Shown: positions 9,267 through 18,876, counted from the first letter of the stretch. The stretch is 64,000 nt of DNA from Anaerosolibacter sp. (GCF_029240175.1 NZ_JARBTM010000008.1:112096-176095), one strand, 5' to 3'. The notes: generated from the sequence alone by a model not told the origin. Translations and numbers: made by a program.

Positions 9267-9335
9267 ACTCATATAGTTTTGGCAATATGGGCCAAAAGTT
9301 TCTACAAGACAACCGTAAATTGTCTAGCTATGGGT
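9267..9335 (+). ncRNA. purine riboswitch aptamer, guanine-specific type
   Basis: The sequence matches the purine aptamer: P1 actcat/atgggt, P2 tttgg/ccaaa with loop 2 aatatgg, the ccaaaagtttctac core, P3 agacaa/ttgtct with loop 3 ccgtaaa, then gctatggg. The base just before tatggg (C at 9328) corresponds to C74 of the Bacillus xpt aptamer, which pairs with guanine or hypoxanthine; adenine aptamers have U there. It lies directly upstream of a second, ykkC-type aptamer and a terminator, in front of a purine permease gene. Confidence 0.95.
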
Positions 9336-9336
9336 G

Positions 9337-9516
9337 AAAGTGTATCTAGGGTTCCGATTTTTTTAGCAAACCGATTGTAGAAATGTCTGTGATGGGCATA
9401 ATATGGATAGTTGATTCACGGTTTGCTTGAAAAGTGACTGGTCCGAGTGATACAGGTATTGCAATTTGCAATGCTACACCGAGGGGAGAAAAGCCCGGGC
9501 GGGAAGGTTTCACTTT
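9337..9516 (+). ncRNA. ykkC-class aptamer, probably PRPP riboswitch, in tandem with the guanine aptamer
   Basis: Hallmarks of the ykkC RNA are present in order: atctagggttccg (9344-9356), actggtccgag then tgatacag (9437-9455), and ctacaccgagg with gagaaaagcccggg (to 9499). The closing helix can form between aaagtg (9337-9342) and cacttt (9511-9516). The ykkC family includes guanidine, ppGpp and PRPP classes. PRPP is inferred because guanine-PRPP tandems are established for purine genes and this one precedes a purine permease. The first aptamer ends 1-2 nt before the second begins. The core aaaagcccgggcgggaagg is reused as the left arm of the terminator, which implies an ON switch for the second ligand. 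Confidence 0.85.
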
Positions 9517-9551
9517 GTGAGCATATACCTTCCCACTCGGGCTTTGTTTTT
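9490..9551 (+). terminator. riboswitch-controlled terminator before the NCS2 permease
   Basis: aaagcccg-ggc-gggaaggt (9490-9508) pairs with accttccc-act-cgggcttt (9527-9545), giving 16 bp around a 3x3 internal loop, followed by gtttttg. The left arm overlaps the ykkC core and the terminator loop contains the 3' strand of the aptamer's P1, so aptamer and terminator exclude each other. Confidence 0.92.
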
Positions 9552-9611
9552 GTCTTATGATGAATACATAAGCCTAGACTTCCCAAAATAGACAAGGAGG
9601 ATGAAATAGAA

Positions 9612-10928
9612 ATGACAAACAAAACAAACAACGGTGCTCTTGACAGTCTATTTAAGTTAAGCGAGCACAAGACAAATGTAAAGACTGAGATTGTTGCTGG
9701 AATTACGACTTTTATGACCATGGCGTATATTCTGATTGTAAATCCAGACATTTTGAGTGCCACTGGTATGGATAAAGGTGCGGTTTTCACTGCAACGGCA
9801 TTATCAGCAGCCATTGCTACTTTCTGTATGGCTTTCATGGCAAATTTACCATTTGCCCTAGCACCTGGAATGGGATTAAACGCATTCTTTGCTTTCTCTG
9901 TTGTATTAGGTATGGGTTATAGCTGGCAGTTTGCGCTTACGGCGGTTTTGATTGAAGGTATCATATTTATTATTCTTACATTGACCAACGTTCGTGAGGC
10001 CATCATCAATGGTATGCCGATGGTGATTAAACATGCAGTGAGCGTGGGAATCGGTTTGTTTATTGCATTTATCGGTTTCCAAAATGCAGGTATAATTGTT
10101 GATAATCCTGCTACTTTGGTAGCATTAGGAGATGTACAAGATATAGGTGTGATTTTAGCAATCTTAGGTATTGTGATTACAGGAATATTATTGATTAAAA
10201 ATGTAAAAGGTGCTTTATTGATCGGTATGTTGGTTACAACAGTTTTAGGAATCCTTGTTGGAAAAGCAGCATTGCCGGCTACATTGGTGAGTGCGCCGCC
10301 ATCTTTAAAGCCAGTATTCTGGCAGTTTGAGTTTGATAAAATATTTACATTTGATATGTTGTTGGTTGTATTTACTTTCTTGTTCGTAGACTTGTTTGAT
10401 ACCCTTGGCACTTTGATTGGGGTTTCAACTAAGGCAAACATGTTAGATGAAAGTGGTAAGCTTCCGAAAGCAAGACAAGCGTTATTGGCTGATGCCATCG
10501 GAACTACAGCAGGAGCAATGCTTGGAACAAGTACAGTTACAACTTTTGTGGAGAGTGCATCAGGTGTGGCTGAAGGTGGAAGAACAGGTCTAACAGCTTT
10601 AACAACAGGTTTCTTATTCCTCGCTTCTACGGTATTTGCACCAGTATTTACAGCAGTTCCTGCCCAAGCAACAGCGCCAGTATTGATTCTTGTGGGATTA
10701 TTTATGATGAGTCCAATTCTAAAAATAAACTTTGATGATTTCACCGATGCAATTCCAGCATTCTTGACAATCATCGTAATGCCTTTATCTTATAGTATTG
10801 CAGAAGGTCTTGTATTCGGGGTAATCTCTTATGTACTACTAAAAGGCTTAACTGGGAAGGCAAAGGAAGTTCACCCAATGATGTACATCATTGCCATCCT
10901 ATTCATCGCAAAGCATGCACTAAGCTAG
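9612..10928 (+). CDS. NCS2 family purine permease (guanine/hypoxanthine type, AzgA/PbuG-like)
   Basis: The 438-residue membrane protein takes up purine bases by proton symport. It has about 12-14 hydrophobic segments and family motifs: VAGITTFMTMAYIL near residue 28, APGMGLNAFFAFS near 83, DLFDTLGTLIG near 262 and GTSTVTTFVESASGVAEGGR near 305, the last two lining the substrate site in this subfamily. The AzgA/PbuG-like branch usually carries guanine and hypoxanthine, or adenine. Expression is governed by the guanine and ykkC aptamers upstream, so uptake would be shut off when guanine is plentiful. It is a single-gene unit with its own terminator. Confidence 0.93.
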   Translation: MTNKTNNGALDSLFKLSEHKTNVKTEIVAGITTFMTMAYILIVNPDILSATGMDKGAVFTATALSAAIATFCMAFMANLPFALAPGMGLNAFFAFSVVLGMGYSWQFALTAVLIEGIIFIILTLTNVREAIINGMPMVIKHAVSVGIGLFIAFIGFQNAGIIVDNPATLVALGDVQDIGVILAILGIVITGILLIKNVKGALLIGMLVTTVLGILVGKAALPATLVSAPPSLKPVFWQFEFDKIFTFDMLLVVFTFLFVDLFDTLGTLIGVSTKANMLDESGKLPKARQALLADAIGTTAGAMLGTSTVTTFVESASGVAEGGRTGLTALTTGFLFLASTVFAPVFTAVPAQATAPVLILVGLFMMSPILKINFDDFTDAIPAFLTIIVMPLSYSIAEGLVFGVISYVLLKGLTGKAKEVHPMMYIIAILFIAKHALS

Positions 10929-10936
10929 AATTTCAT

Positions 10937-10972
10937 AGCCCGACATAGAAGAATTCTATAGCGGGCTTTTTT
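10937..10972 (+). terminator. terminator of the permease gene
   Basis: The stem agcccg/cgggct encloses a second stem catagaa/ttctata, and T6 follows. Confidence 0.88.
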
Positions 10973-10993
10973 ATACCCAAAAATGGGGAAAAG

Positions 10994-11080
10994 ACGCTAA
11001 TCGCTACTCGCTGTTCGCTTCTCGGAAAAGATTTTTATCCTGGGTTTTGCCAGTGGCGAGTAGCTAGTAGCGAGCAGCCA
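10994..11080. repeat. long inverted repeat, 'tcgctactcgctgctcg' family, copy 3
   Basis: gacgctaatcgctactcgct (from 10993) leads into gttcgcttctcggaaaag, and the right part is ttttgccagtggcgagtagc followed by tagtagcgagcagcc. The outer words gaaaagacgct and ggttttgccagtgg are shared with the copy at 42491. It lies between the permease and purC. Confidence 0.7.
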
Positions 11081-11150
11081 AAGGTGTTATAAACATCTTA
11101 TTTTGATTACTGATTTATGATATGAGAAAATAAAAAGGGAGGAACAGCGT

Positions 11151-11855
11151 ATGAAAAAATTAGAAATGCTCTATGAGGGAAAGGCAAAGAAGGTATATAA
11201 GACGGAAGATGAGAAAAAGTATATCGTAGAATACAAGGATGATGCCACGGCTTTCAATGGCTTGAAAAAAGGTACCATTGGAGATAAAGGGATCATTAAT
11301 AACAAGATGTCTGCTTTGCTTTTTACGCTGTTAGAGGAAAAAGGTGTTCCTACCCACTTTGAAGGGCAATTAAATGATAGAGAAATGCTGGTAAAAGCTG
11401 TTGAAATACTTCCTTTGGAAGTGATTGTACGGAATGTGGCAGCAGGGTCATTGGCAAAGCGTCTTGGACTAGACGAGGGTGTGGAAATGAAAACAACCGT
11501 ATTGGAATTTTGTTTCAAGAATGATGCCCTTGGTGATCCGATGGTCAATGAGGATCATATCGAGGCCATTGCATTGGCTACGAAAGAACAAGTGGCATTG
11601 ATTCGAAGCTATGCGCTTCAAGTGAATCAGTACCTTAGGGCGTTTTTTATTGAGAAAGGCCTAAAGCTCATTGATTTTAAGCTAGAGTTTGGTGTTTATG
11701 AGGGAAAAGTGATTTTGGCGGACGAGATTTCTCCAGATACCTGTAGATTGTGGGATGCAGAGACCAATAGAAAAATGGATAAAGATCGCTTCAGAAGAGA
11801 TTTAGGAGAAGTTGAAGAAACCTATCAAGAGGTCTTATCTCGATTACAGAAATAA
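11151..11855 (+). CDS. purC: phosphoribosylaminoimidazole-succinocarboxamide synthase
   Basis: PurC joins CAIR and aspartate using ATP to give SAICAR. The 234-residue protein has the family start [10 protein letters not shown], the [14 protein letters not shown] segment (about residues 88-101), LIDFKLEFG and [13 protein letters not shown]. Length is normal. It starts at ATG behind GGGAGG and heads a six-gene run ending with purD. No purE precedes it, so carboxylation of AIR must be encoded elsewhere. No convincing promoter or purine box was found in the 70 nt upstream. Confidence 0.97.
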   Translation: MKKLEMLYEGKAKKVYKTEDEKKYIVEYKDDATAFNGLKKGTIGDKGIINNKMSALLFTLLEEKGVPTHFEGQLNDREMLVKAVEILPLEVIVRNVAAGSLAKRLGLDEGVEMKTTVLEFCFKNDALGDPMVNEDHIEAIALATKEQVALIRSYALQVNQYLRAFFIEKGLKLIDFKLEFGVYEGKVILADEISPDTCRLWDAETNRKMDKDRFRRDLGEVEETYQEVLSRLQK

Positions 11856-11891
11856 AGTCGCTTTAATTCAGAAAATAATGGAGGTCAAAAC

Positions 11892-13301
11892 ATGTATCCA
11901 ATTCAATGGGATAAATTAAAAGAGGAATGTGGTGTCATTGGGATTTATGGCCCAGGGATAGAAAATATCTCTCAATTGGCCTACTTTGGACTCCATGCCC
12001 TTCAACACAGGGGACAGGAGAGTGCAGGGATAGCGGTAAATAAAGGTGGAAAGATTACCTATTATAAAGAGATGGGTCTTGTACAGGAGGTTTTTTCCGA
12101 TACGGTGCTTCAAAGACTCCAGGGAGATATAGCCATCGGCCACGTTCGTTATTCTACTACGGGAGAGAGCTATGTAACCAATGCCCAGCCCTTGGTTGTC
12201 CACTACAAGGGAGGAGCCATTGCTTTAGGCCATAATGGAAATCTGGTGAATGCCAATCAAATACGAGAAGAGCTAGAAGACCAAGGGGTGATTTTTCAAA
12301 CTTCCATTGACAGTGAAGTGATTGCCAATCTTGTGGCCCGTTATAATGCTTTGCCCATCCATGAGGCAATTCAAAAAGCATTATCAAAGATCAAAGGTTC
12401 TTATGCATTGGTGATTACCCATGGCGAAAAGCTTATAGGGGTAAGAGATCCTAATGGACTACGGCCCTTATGCCTAGGCAAGATTGAGGGCGGTTATGTG
12501 CTGGCTTCTGAAAGCTGTGCCTTCAATGTGCTAAATGCAGAATTTGTTCGGGATATTGATGCAGGAGAAATGGTGATTATCGAAGGTAGTGAAGTAAAGA
12601 GCATTCGATATGCTGAAGATAAGAAAGCCTTATGCTCCTTTGAATTTGTATACTTTGCAAGGCCTGACAGCACCATGGACGGTCAAAGCGTATACTTGAG
12701 CAGAAGGAATGCAGGTAGAATCTTGGCCCAAGAGCATCCCGTAGAGGCAGATATGGTGATTGCGGTGCCGGATTCAGGGACTGTAGCGGCTATTGGGTTT
12801 GCTGAAGAGTCTAAGATACCCTTCGGAGAGGGCTTAATTAAGAATCGATATGTAGGGAGAACCTTTATACAGCCAGATCAAAAGATGCGTGAATTGAGCG
12901 TACGATTGAAATTAAATGTATTGAAGGAAAACATAAAGGGCAAGCGATTGGTACTCATCGATGACTCCATCGTAAGAGGAACCACCAGCAGAAGGCTGGT
13001 AGATTTGTTAAAGGCAGCAGGCGCAAAAGAAGTGCATATACGGGTTTGTTCACCACCGGTGAAATTCTCCTGCTATTTTGGGATAGATACGCCAACAAGG
13101 AAGAACCTGGTGGGTGCTGTCCATTCTATTGAAGAAATTCGCCAGATGACGGGTGCTGATAGTTTAGGCTATCTCAGCATTGAGGGATTGATGAAGTCTA
13201 TCCATATCGACGGTCAGGGGCTATGCAATGCTTGTTTCAGCGGTGCATACCCTATGGAAGTACCAAAGGAAGGCAATAAGTTCTTATTCGAGAAAAGATA
13301 G
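11892..13301 (+). CDS. purF: amidophosphoribosyltransferase (iron-sulphur type)
   Basis: PurF makes phosphoribosylamine from PRPP and glutamine, the committed step. The N-terminal glutaminase begins after a short leader ([12 protein letters not shown]) whose removal would expose the nucleophile in CGVIGI. The phosphoribosyltransferase PRPP loop is [15 protein letters not shown] near residue 353. Cysteines equivalent to the 4Fe-4S ligands of the Bacillus enzyme are visible ([28 protein letters not shown]), suggesting an oxygen-labile, regulated enzyme. It lies 36 nt after purC. Confidence 0.97.
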   Translation: MYPIQWDKLKEECGVIGIYGPGIENISQLAYFGLHALQHRGQESAGIAVNKGGKITYYKEMGLVQEVFSDTVLQRLQGDIAIGHVRYSTTGESYVTNAQPLVVHYKGGAIALGHNGNLVNANQIREELEDQGVIFQTSIDSEVIANLVARYNALPIHEAIQKALSKIKGSYALVITHGEKLIGVRDPNGLRPLCLGKIEGGYVLASESCAFNVLNAEFVRDIDAGEMVIIEGSEVKSIRYAEDKKALCSFEFVYFARPDSTMDGQSVYLSRRNAGRILAQEHPVEADMVIAVPDSGTVAAIGFAEESKIPFGEGLIKNRYVGRTFIQPDQKMRELSVRLKLNVLKENIKGKRLVLIDDSIVRGTTSRRLVDLLKAAGAKEVHIRVCSPPVKFSCYFGIDTPTRKNLVGAVHSIEEIRQMTGADSLGYLSIEGLMKSIHIDGQGLCNACFSGAYPMEVPKEGNKFLFEKR

Positions 13302-13312
13302 GGGTGAGATAT

Positions 13313-14356
13313 ATGGATAAAAAGCCATTGACATATAAGGACGCGGGCGTAGATGTGAATGAGGGCGCCAGGGCAGTGGAGCTGATGAAGCACCATGTAA
13401 AGAAGACGTTTACCAGACAGGTGCTATGTGATTTGGGAGGATTTGGAGGACTGTTCGAACTGGATTTAACAGGCTATGAAAAGCCTGTGTTGGTTTCTGG
13501 CACCGATGGAGTGGGTACAAAGCTAAAGTTGGCCTTTCTGATGGATCGCCATGACACCGTGGGACAGGATTGTGTCGCCATGTGTGTCAATGACATCTTA
13601 TGTCAGGGTGCAAAACCGTTATTTTTTTTAGACTATGTGGCAACAGGAAAGCTAGAACCAGAGAAGGTTGCAGATATCGTAAAGGGAATCTCCGATGGAT
13701 GTGTGCAGGCAGGATGTGCCCTGATTGGCGGTGAAACAGCGGAAATGCCCGGTTTTTATGGGGATGGGGAATATGACATGGCAGGGTTTGCCGTGGGGAT
13801 CGTGGATAAGTCAAAAATCATAGATGGTTCTAAAATTAAAGCTGGAGATGTTTTAATCGGTTTGCCTTCCAGTGGCATACACAGTAACGGATACTCCATG
13901 GTGAGAAAATTGTTCTTCGACGGATTGGAAATGACCACAGAGACATTTATCGATGAATTAAATAGTACTTTGGGAGAAATCCTGTTGAAACCTACCCGAA
14001 TCTATGTGGATGTATGTACAAGTCTATTAGAGAAACATGAGATCAAAGGGATGGTCCATATCACAGGGGGTGGCTTCTATGAAAACATACCGAGGATACT
14101 ACCCCAGGGAATGGGTGTAAAGATTGAGCTGGGAAGCTGGAAGGTATTGCCCATCTTTCAATTGATACAAAAATATGGACAGGTAGCGGAAGAAGAAATG
14201 TTTGCAACCTTTAATATGGGAATCGGCATGATTTTGGCGGTGAACCAAGAAACGGCGTCTAAGGTGATGGCTGATTTGGAAAACCAAGGGGAGGAAGCCT
14301 ACATTATTGGCAGTGTGGTAGCAGACCAACCAGGGGTGACCCTATGGAGACCTTAA
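13313..14356 (+). CDS. purM: phosphoribosylformylglycinamidine cyclo-ligase (AIR synthase)
   Basis: PurM closes the imidazole ring of FGAM to give AIR. Motifs are [15 protein letters not shown] near the start, [48 protein letters not shown] and [17 protein letters not shown] at 13304 is in frame, but ATG at 13313 follows AGGGGTGAG at proper spacing and gives the usual N-terminus, 347 residues. It overlaps purN by 13 nt. Confidence 0.97.
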   Translation: MDKKPLTYKDAGVDVNEGARAVELMKHHVKKTFTRQVLCDLGGFGGLFELDLTGYEKPVLVSGTDGVGTKLKLAFLMDRHDTVGQDCVAMCVNDILCQGAKPLFFLDYVATGKLEPEKVADIVKGISDGCVQAGCALIGGETAEMPGFYGDGEYDMAGFAVGIVDKSKIIDGSKIKAGDVLIGLPSSGIHSNGYSMVRKLFFDGLEMTTETFIDELNSTLGEILLKPTRIYVDVCTSLLEKHEIKGMVHITGGGFYENIPRILPQGMGVKIELGSWKVLPIFQLIQKYGQVAEEEMFATFNMGIGMILAVNQETASKVMADLENQGEEAYIIGSVVADQPGVTLWRP

Positions 14357-14991
14357 GGATTGCGGTTTTTATTTCTGGTGGAGGTACCAATCTTCAGTCT
14401 TTGATTGATCATATTGAAAAGGGTAAAATTAATGGAAAGATAGCCCTTGTTATTTCAAGTAGAGAAAATGCCTATGGCTTGATACGGGCCAAAGCCCACA
14501 ACATCGAAGGTATGATCATTGGTAAAACCAATTATCCGAACATGGATGAAAGAGAAAATAGAATGATTGAGGTTTTAGAAGACAAAGAGATTGATTTGAT
14601 CGTGTTGGCAGGCTATTTAAGCATTTTAGGAAAAAGGGTAGTGGAAAGATACAAAAATAGGATCATCAATGTGCATCCTGCCTTGATTCCCAGCTTTTGC
14701 GGCAAGGGATTTCATGGAGAAAAAGTCCATCAGGCCGTCTTGGATTATGGGGTAAAGATCACTGGCGCTACAGTACACTTTGTTGATGAAGGAACCGATA
14801 CGGGACCCATTATCCTTCAAGGAGCAGTGGCGGTACAGGAGGAAGACAGCGTAGAAATCTTGGGTAAAAAAGTGTTGGCTGTAGAACACGAGCTGCTGCC
14901 TAAAGCAGTAACGCTGTTTGCTCAAGGACGGTTGAAAGTTGAAGGAAGAAAAGTTAGAATTATTGATTCCCAGAGGGGGTATTCATTTTGA
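14344..14991 (+). CDS. purN: phosphoribosylglycinamide formyltransferase
   Basis: PurN transfers formyl from 10-formyltetrahydrofolate to GAR. The catalytic Asn-His-Asp set is visible in [10 protein letters not shown] and DEGTDTGP, and the phosphate loop in [10 protein letters not shown]. The 215 residues include a slightly longer tail than usual. The gene begins inside the end of purM (13-nt overlap) and its stop overlaps the purH TTG start by 4 nt, so all three are translationally coupled. Confidence 0.97.
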   Translation: METLRIAVFISGGGTNLQSLIDHIEKGKINGKIALVISSRENAYGLIRAKAHNIEGMIIGKTNYPNMDERENRMIEVLEDKEIDLIVLAGYLSILGKRVVERYKNRIINVHPALIPSFCGKGFHGEKVHQAVLDYGVKITGATVHFVDEGTDTGPIILQGAVAVQEEDSVEILGKKVLAVEHELLPKAVTLFAQGRLKVEGRKVRIIDSQRGYSF

Positions 14992-16529
14992 AAATCCGTG
15001 CATTGCTTAGCGTTTCCGATAAAACAGGAATTGTAGAATTTGCTAGACAACTAGACGTATTAGGGGTAGAGATCCTATCGACAGGGGGAACGGCAAAAGT
15101 CCTGAAGGAAAATGGTATTTCGGTTACACCTATTTCCCAGGTCACTGGGTTTCCAGAGTGCTTAGATGGCAGGGTGAAAACCTTGCATCCCGCAGTTCAT
15201 GGAGGATTGCTGGCCATGCGGGATCACCCAGAACATATGGCACAAATCGAAGAGTTGAACATACAACCCATTGACATTGTGGCCATCAATTTATATCCTT
15301 TCCGACAAACCATCGAAAAGGAAGGGGTTAGCCTAGAGGAAGCCATTGAAAATGTTGATATCGGAGGACCCACCATGCTGCGGTCTGGGGCAAAAAACCA
15401 TAAAGATGTGGCAGTGGTTGTAGATCCTAAGGATTATGACAGGGTGTTGAAGGAGCTGGGTGAACAAGGTAAGGTATCCTATGAAACAAAGTATAGGCTG
15501 GCGCTGAAGGTTTTTGAGCACACAGCCCATTATGATGCTATGATCGCCCAATATTTAAGGGAAAGAATAGAAGGAGAGCTGCCCAACCAGCTTACCCTAA
15601 CTTTTGAGAAGGTTCAAGACCTGCGTTATGGAGAGAACCCCCATCAAAAAGCTGTGTTTTACCGAGAAATAGGAAAACTATCTGGTTCTTTGGTTGAAGC
15701 AGTTCAGCTCCATGGAAAAGAATTGTCTTTTAATAATATCAATGATGCCAATGGGGCTTTGGAGCTTTTAAAGGAGTATGATGAACCTGCGGTGGTAGCG
15801 GTAAAGCATACCAATGCCTGCGGTGTAGGAAGTGGATATGACGTATTTGATGCTTACCTAAAGGCCTATGCCAGCGATCCTACATCGATTTTTGGGGGGA
15901 TTGTGGCAGCCAATCGAAGAATAGATGCCAGAACGGCCCAAGAAATGAGCAAGATTTTCTTAGAAATCATCATTGCGCCAGACTTTGAGGAAGAGGCATT
16001 GGAGATTTTAACAGCCAAGAAAAATATTCGATTGCTGAAGCTGGAGAACATAAAAAAAGAAACATCCCAAAAGGCGAAGGATATGAAAAAGGTCTATGGC
16101 GGTCTTTTGATTCAGGATATAGATAATGCATTGTATGAGGAAGAGGAACTGAAGATTGTAACAGAAAGAATTCCTACAAAGAAGGAAATGGAGGATATGA
16201 TCTTCGCTTGGAAAGTGGCGAAGCACATTAAATCCAATGGAATCGTTCTCGCAAAAAATCAGCAAACCATAGGCATCGGTCCAGGTCAGGTAAATCGCAT
16301 CTGGGCTGTGGAGAATGCTATTAGACAGTCTCTCGTCGAGGTAAAGGGAAGTGTACTGGCTTCCGATGCGTTCTTTCCCTTCGCCGATTGTGTAGAAGCA
16401 GCAGCTAAGGCAGGCATCACAGCAATCATCCAACCAGGAGGCTCCATCAAAGACCAAGATTCCATCGAAATGGCCAATCAGTATGGCATTGCTATGATTT
16501 TTACGGGGATGAGGCATTTTAAACACTAG
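14988..16529 (+). CDS. purH: bifunctional AICAR transformylase / IMP cyclohydrolase
   Basis: PurH carries out the last two steps to IMP. The N-terminal cyclohydrolase domain shows [23 protein letters not shown] and [14 protein letters not shown]. The transformylase domain shows [20 protein letters not shown], and [19 protein letters not shown] near the end. Length (513) is typical. The start codon is TTG, preceded by AGAGGGGG and overlapping the purN stop (TTGA). Confidence 0.97.
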   Translation: MKIRALLSVSDKTGIVEFARQLDVLGVEILSTGGTAKVLKENGISVTPISQVTGFPECLDGRVKTLHPAVHGGLLAMRDHPEHMAQIEELNIQPIDIVAINLYPFRQTIEKEGVSLEEAIENVDIGGPTMLRSGAKNHKDVAVVVDPKDYDRVLKELGEQGKVSYETKYRLALKVFEHTAHYDAMIAQYLRERIEGELPNQLTLTFEKVQDLRYGENPHQKAVFYREIGKLSGSLVEAVQLHGKELSFNNINDANGALELLKEYDEPAVVAVKHTNACGVGSGYDVFDAYLKAYASDPTSIFGGIVAANRRIDARTAQEMSKIFLEIIIAPDFEEEALEILTAKKNIRLLKLENIKKETSQKAKDMKKVYGGLLIQDIDNALYEEEELKIVTERIPTKKEMEDMIFAWKVAKHIKSNGIVLAKNQQTIGIGPGQVNRIWAVENAIRQSLVEVKGSVLASDAFFPFADCVEAAAKAGITAIIQPGGSIKDQDSIEMANQYGIAMIFTGMRHFKH

Positions 16530-16540
16530 GAGGTGAACCC

Positions 16541-17803
16541 ATGAGAATACTCGTTGTAGGCAGCGGCGGCAGGGAGCATGCCCTGGTATGGAAGCTTATG
16601 CAGAGCCCAAAGGTAGATAAGATCTATTGTGCCCCTGGAAACCCAGGGATAGGGAGGCTGGCGGAGCTTATTGATCTTCAAGTCGACGATATTGGAGGGT
16701 TATGCAGCTTTGCAAAGGAAAAAGAAATTGACCTGACAGTGGTTGGCCCAGAGGTGCCTTTGGTCATGGGAATAGCGGATCGATTTGAGGAAGAAGGATT
16801 AAGGATTTTTGCGCCCAATAGGGCATGCGCCCAGCTGGAGGGGAGTAAAGCCTTCGCGAAGGAATTCATGATACGCCATCAAATTCCGACGGCTAAATAT
16901 ATTGAATGTACGGATGTTGAGGCAGCAAGAAAGGCCTTAGGAATCTATGGATACCCAATGGTCATAAAAGCAGATGGTCTGGCTGCTGGCAAAGGGGTGG
17001 TGATTGCTGAGCGTCAAGAGGACGCCCTGAAGGCTTTGGAAGAAATCATGGAGGCCAAAGTATTTGGAGCGGCAGGCGACAAGATTGTGATCGAAGAGTT
17101 CTTGACAGGAACAGAGGCTTCAGTGTTATGCTTCGTCGATGGTACCATAATCAAGCCCATGGTTAGTGCCCAGGATTACAAGAAGATCTTCGACGAAGAT
17201 AAGGGACCCAATACGGGTGGAATGGGTACCTACTCTCCTAGTCATGTCTATGATAGGCAGCTAGAAACTCATGTAGAGGAACGGATTTTACGTTCCATCA
17301 TGGAAGGTTTCCGAAAAGATGGATTAGACTTTAAAGGGATCCTATTTATTGGGTTGATGCTGACGGAGGATGGGCCAAAGGTTTTGGAATTCAACACCAG
17401 ATTTGGCGATCCAGAAACCCAGGTGATCCTGACCAGATTAGAGACGGACCTGATAGAGATCATGGAGTCAATCCTAGAGAATAAGCTGGAGGAACAGGAG
17501 ATTCTGTGGTGTGAACAGAAGACGGTGTGTGTTATAGTAGCAGCTGGAGGCTATCCTGATGCCTATGAAAAAGGCAGGGTCATCTCTGGATTGGATAAAG
17601 TAGATGCTGATGTGATAGTATTCCACGCAGGAACCAAGGCCCATGAAGGACAGGTGGTAACCAATGGGGGCAGGGTTCTGGGTGTAACTGCTTGGGGAGA
17701 CACGGTGGAGGCAGCCCGAGAAAAGGCCTATGAAAATGTGGATAAGATTCATTTTGAAGGTATGTATTCTCGGAAAGATATTGGAAAGCAACTTAAGGTA
17801 TAG
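16541..17803 (+). CDS. purD: phosphoribosylamine-glycine ligase (GAR synthetase)
   Basis: PurD is an ATP-grasp enzyme that joins phosphoribosylamine and glycine. Motifs are VVGSGGREHALVWKL at the start, KADGLAAGKGVV near residue 144, and GPNTGGMGTYSPS and LEFNTRFGDPETQ for nucleotide and metal binding. It starts 11 nt after purH behind AGGAGGTG. The last codons and the TAG stop lie inside a 46-bp perfect palindrome, so the C-terminal residues QLKV are encoded by one arm of it. It ends the purC-F-M-N-H-D operon. Confidence 0.97.
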   Translation: MRILVVGSGGREHALVWKLMQSPKVDKIYCAPGNPGIGRLAELIDLQVDDIGGLCSFAKEKEIDLTVVGPEVPLVMGIADRFEEEGLRIFAPNRACAQLEGSKAFAKEFMIRHQIPTAKYIECTDVEAARKALGIYGYPMVIKADGLAAGKGVVIAERQEDALKALEEIMEAKVFGAAGDKIVIEEFLTGTEASVLCFVDGTIIKPMVSAQDYKKIFDEDKGPNTGGMGTYSPSHVYDRQLETHVEERILRSIMEGFRKDGLDFKGILFIGLMLTEDGPKVLEFNTRFGDPETQVILTRLETDLIEIMESILENKLEEQEILWCEQKTVCVIVAAGGYPDAYEKGRVISGLDKVDADVIVFHAGTKAHEGQVVTNGGRVLGVTAWGDTVEAAREKAYENVDKIHFEGMYSRKDIGKQLKV

Positions 17804-17835
17804 GCGGGACTTAAGTCCCGCCTATACCTTAAGTT
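17790..17835. repeat. 46-bp perfect palindrome across the purD stop codon
   Basis: Each 23-nt arm (17790-17812 and 17813-17835) is the exact reverse complement of the other with no loop; the centre is gggacttaagtccc. The TAG of purD is at 17801-17803. It can form an RNA hairpin or a DNA cruciform. It has no T-run of its own, but a terminator-like hairpin follows at 17851. Confidence 0.9.
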
Positions 17836-17850
17836 GAGATCGAGATTACT

Positions 17851-17882
17851 AGGGGCGAACAGTGTTCGCCCTATTTTTCTTA
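17851..17882 (+). terminator. terminator of the purC-D operon
   Basis: gggcgaac-agt-gttcgccc is followed by tatttttctt. It sits within a wider imperfect inverted repeat (agatcgagatta at about 17837, taatctcaatct at about 17880). The core belongs to the taggggcga..tcgccc palindrome family also seen at 26884 and 56661. Confidence 0.75.
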
Positions 17883-18029
17883 ATCTCAATCTTGATCTGA
17901 GCCTTCCTGAAAAAGTGCATATTCTTTTTGTCTGTTAAAATATAAAGCTGGCTTTAATTTTTTTACTGATCTGCGAATATGATAAAGTAGAGGAATCTTA
18001 AAGATTATGGGAAAGTGAGTAGATGAAAA

Positions 18030-18785
18030 ATGGAAAGACCCCATATTTTTGCCCATAGGGGTGCATCGGGTTATGCGCCGGAAAATACCATGGCAGCCTT
18101 CCGAAAAGCTTTGGAGATGGGAGCGGACGGTATCGAATTGGATGTTCATTTAAGCAAGGATGGCCATTTGATCGTGTGCCATGACGAAACCCTTCAGCGT
18201 ACCACCGATGGAATGGGATGGATCAAGGACCTGACATTAGAAGAGATAAGGAAGTATGACGGTGGGAGCTGGTTCGGTGAAGGGTTTCAGGGTGAGAAGG
18301 TACCTTTGTTGGAGGAGGTTTTAGACCTTATTCAACCTACAAAAGTACTACTCAATGTGGAAATAAAAAATGGCATTGTGATTTATCCAGGGATCGAAAG
18401 ACGAGTAATCAATCTTATTCGCAGGTATGCCTTAGAGGAGAGGACGATAATCTCATCCTTCTACCATCATAGCTTGGTGGAGTCCAAAAAAATTGATCCG
18501 CTGATCAAGACTGGAGTTTTATACGTAGCTGGCTGGGTCGAACCATGGGAATATGCTAGAAAACTTCAGGCAGATGCGCTGCACCCTGCTTACCACAATA
18601 TCGATGCGGCATTCGTGGAAGGCTGTAGAACCTATGGCATTGAAATTAACACCTACACGGTGAATGAAGAAATAGATATGAAACGGTTAGCAGGAATAGG
18701 CGTTACGGGTATCATCACCAATTATCCTGACAAGGCAATTTGTATGGTTCACCAGTTACATGGAAATGCTGCAGAAATCAAATGA
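18030..18785 (+). CDS. ugpQ: glycerophosphodiester phosphodiesterase
   Basis: This enzyme hydrolyses glycerophosphodiesters released from phospholipids to sn-glycerol-3-phosphate and an alcohol. The 251-residue protein shows the GDPD signature: HRGASGYAPENT (His-Arg active site) near residue 8, ELDVHLSKDG with metal-binding acids near 36, CHDETLQRTTDG, and NVEIKNG. It has no signal peptide, so it is cytoplasmic and of the UgpQ/YhdW type. It is a single gene between the purine operon terminator and its own terminator. Confidence 0.93.
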   Translation: MERPHIFAHRGASGYAPENTMAAFRKALEMGADGIELDVHLSKDGHLIVCHDETLQRTTDGMGWIKDLTLEEIRKYDGGSWFGEGFQGEKVPLLEEVLDLIQPTKVLLNVEIKNGIVIYPGIERRVINLIRRYALEERTIISSFYHHSLVESKKIDPLIKTGVLYVAGWVEPWEYARKLQADALHPAYHNIDAAFVEGCRTYGIEINTYTVNEEIDMKRLAGIGVTGIITNYPDKAICMVHQLHGNAAEIK

Positions 18786-18798
18786 AGAAAAGCATAAA

Positions 18799-18841
18799 GA
18801 TAAAGATAAAGGGGAATCCAAGACTCCCCTTTATCTTTATC
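18799..18841 (+). terminator. terminator of the glycerophosphodiesterase gene
   Basis: A 17-bp stem (18799-18815 with 18825-18841) has gggga/tcccc at the top and a run of T- and A-rich bases in the descending arm. Confidence 0.8.
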
Positions 18842-18852
18842 TATTATGTAGT

Positions 18853-18876
18853 AAGGGAGAGTAAAAACTCTCCCTT
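18853..18876 (-). terminator. hairpin downstream of the small glycine-rich gene
   Basis: aagggagagt-aaaa-actctccctt is a perfect 10-bp stem. On the reverse strand it follows the stop of the gene at 18889. The T-tail is poor, so termination is likely but not certain. Confidence 0.55.

Noticed and set aside
9917..10774. 285-codon open frame antisense to the purine permease
   Set aside because: It mirrors the real gene's codon pattern, has no ribosome site and gives a low-complexity product.
17853..17871. cgaac..gttcg dyad after purD as a PurR operator
   Set aside because: It lies downstream of the operon, is followed by a T-run, and belongs to a dispersed palindrome family; terminator is the better reading.
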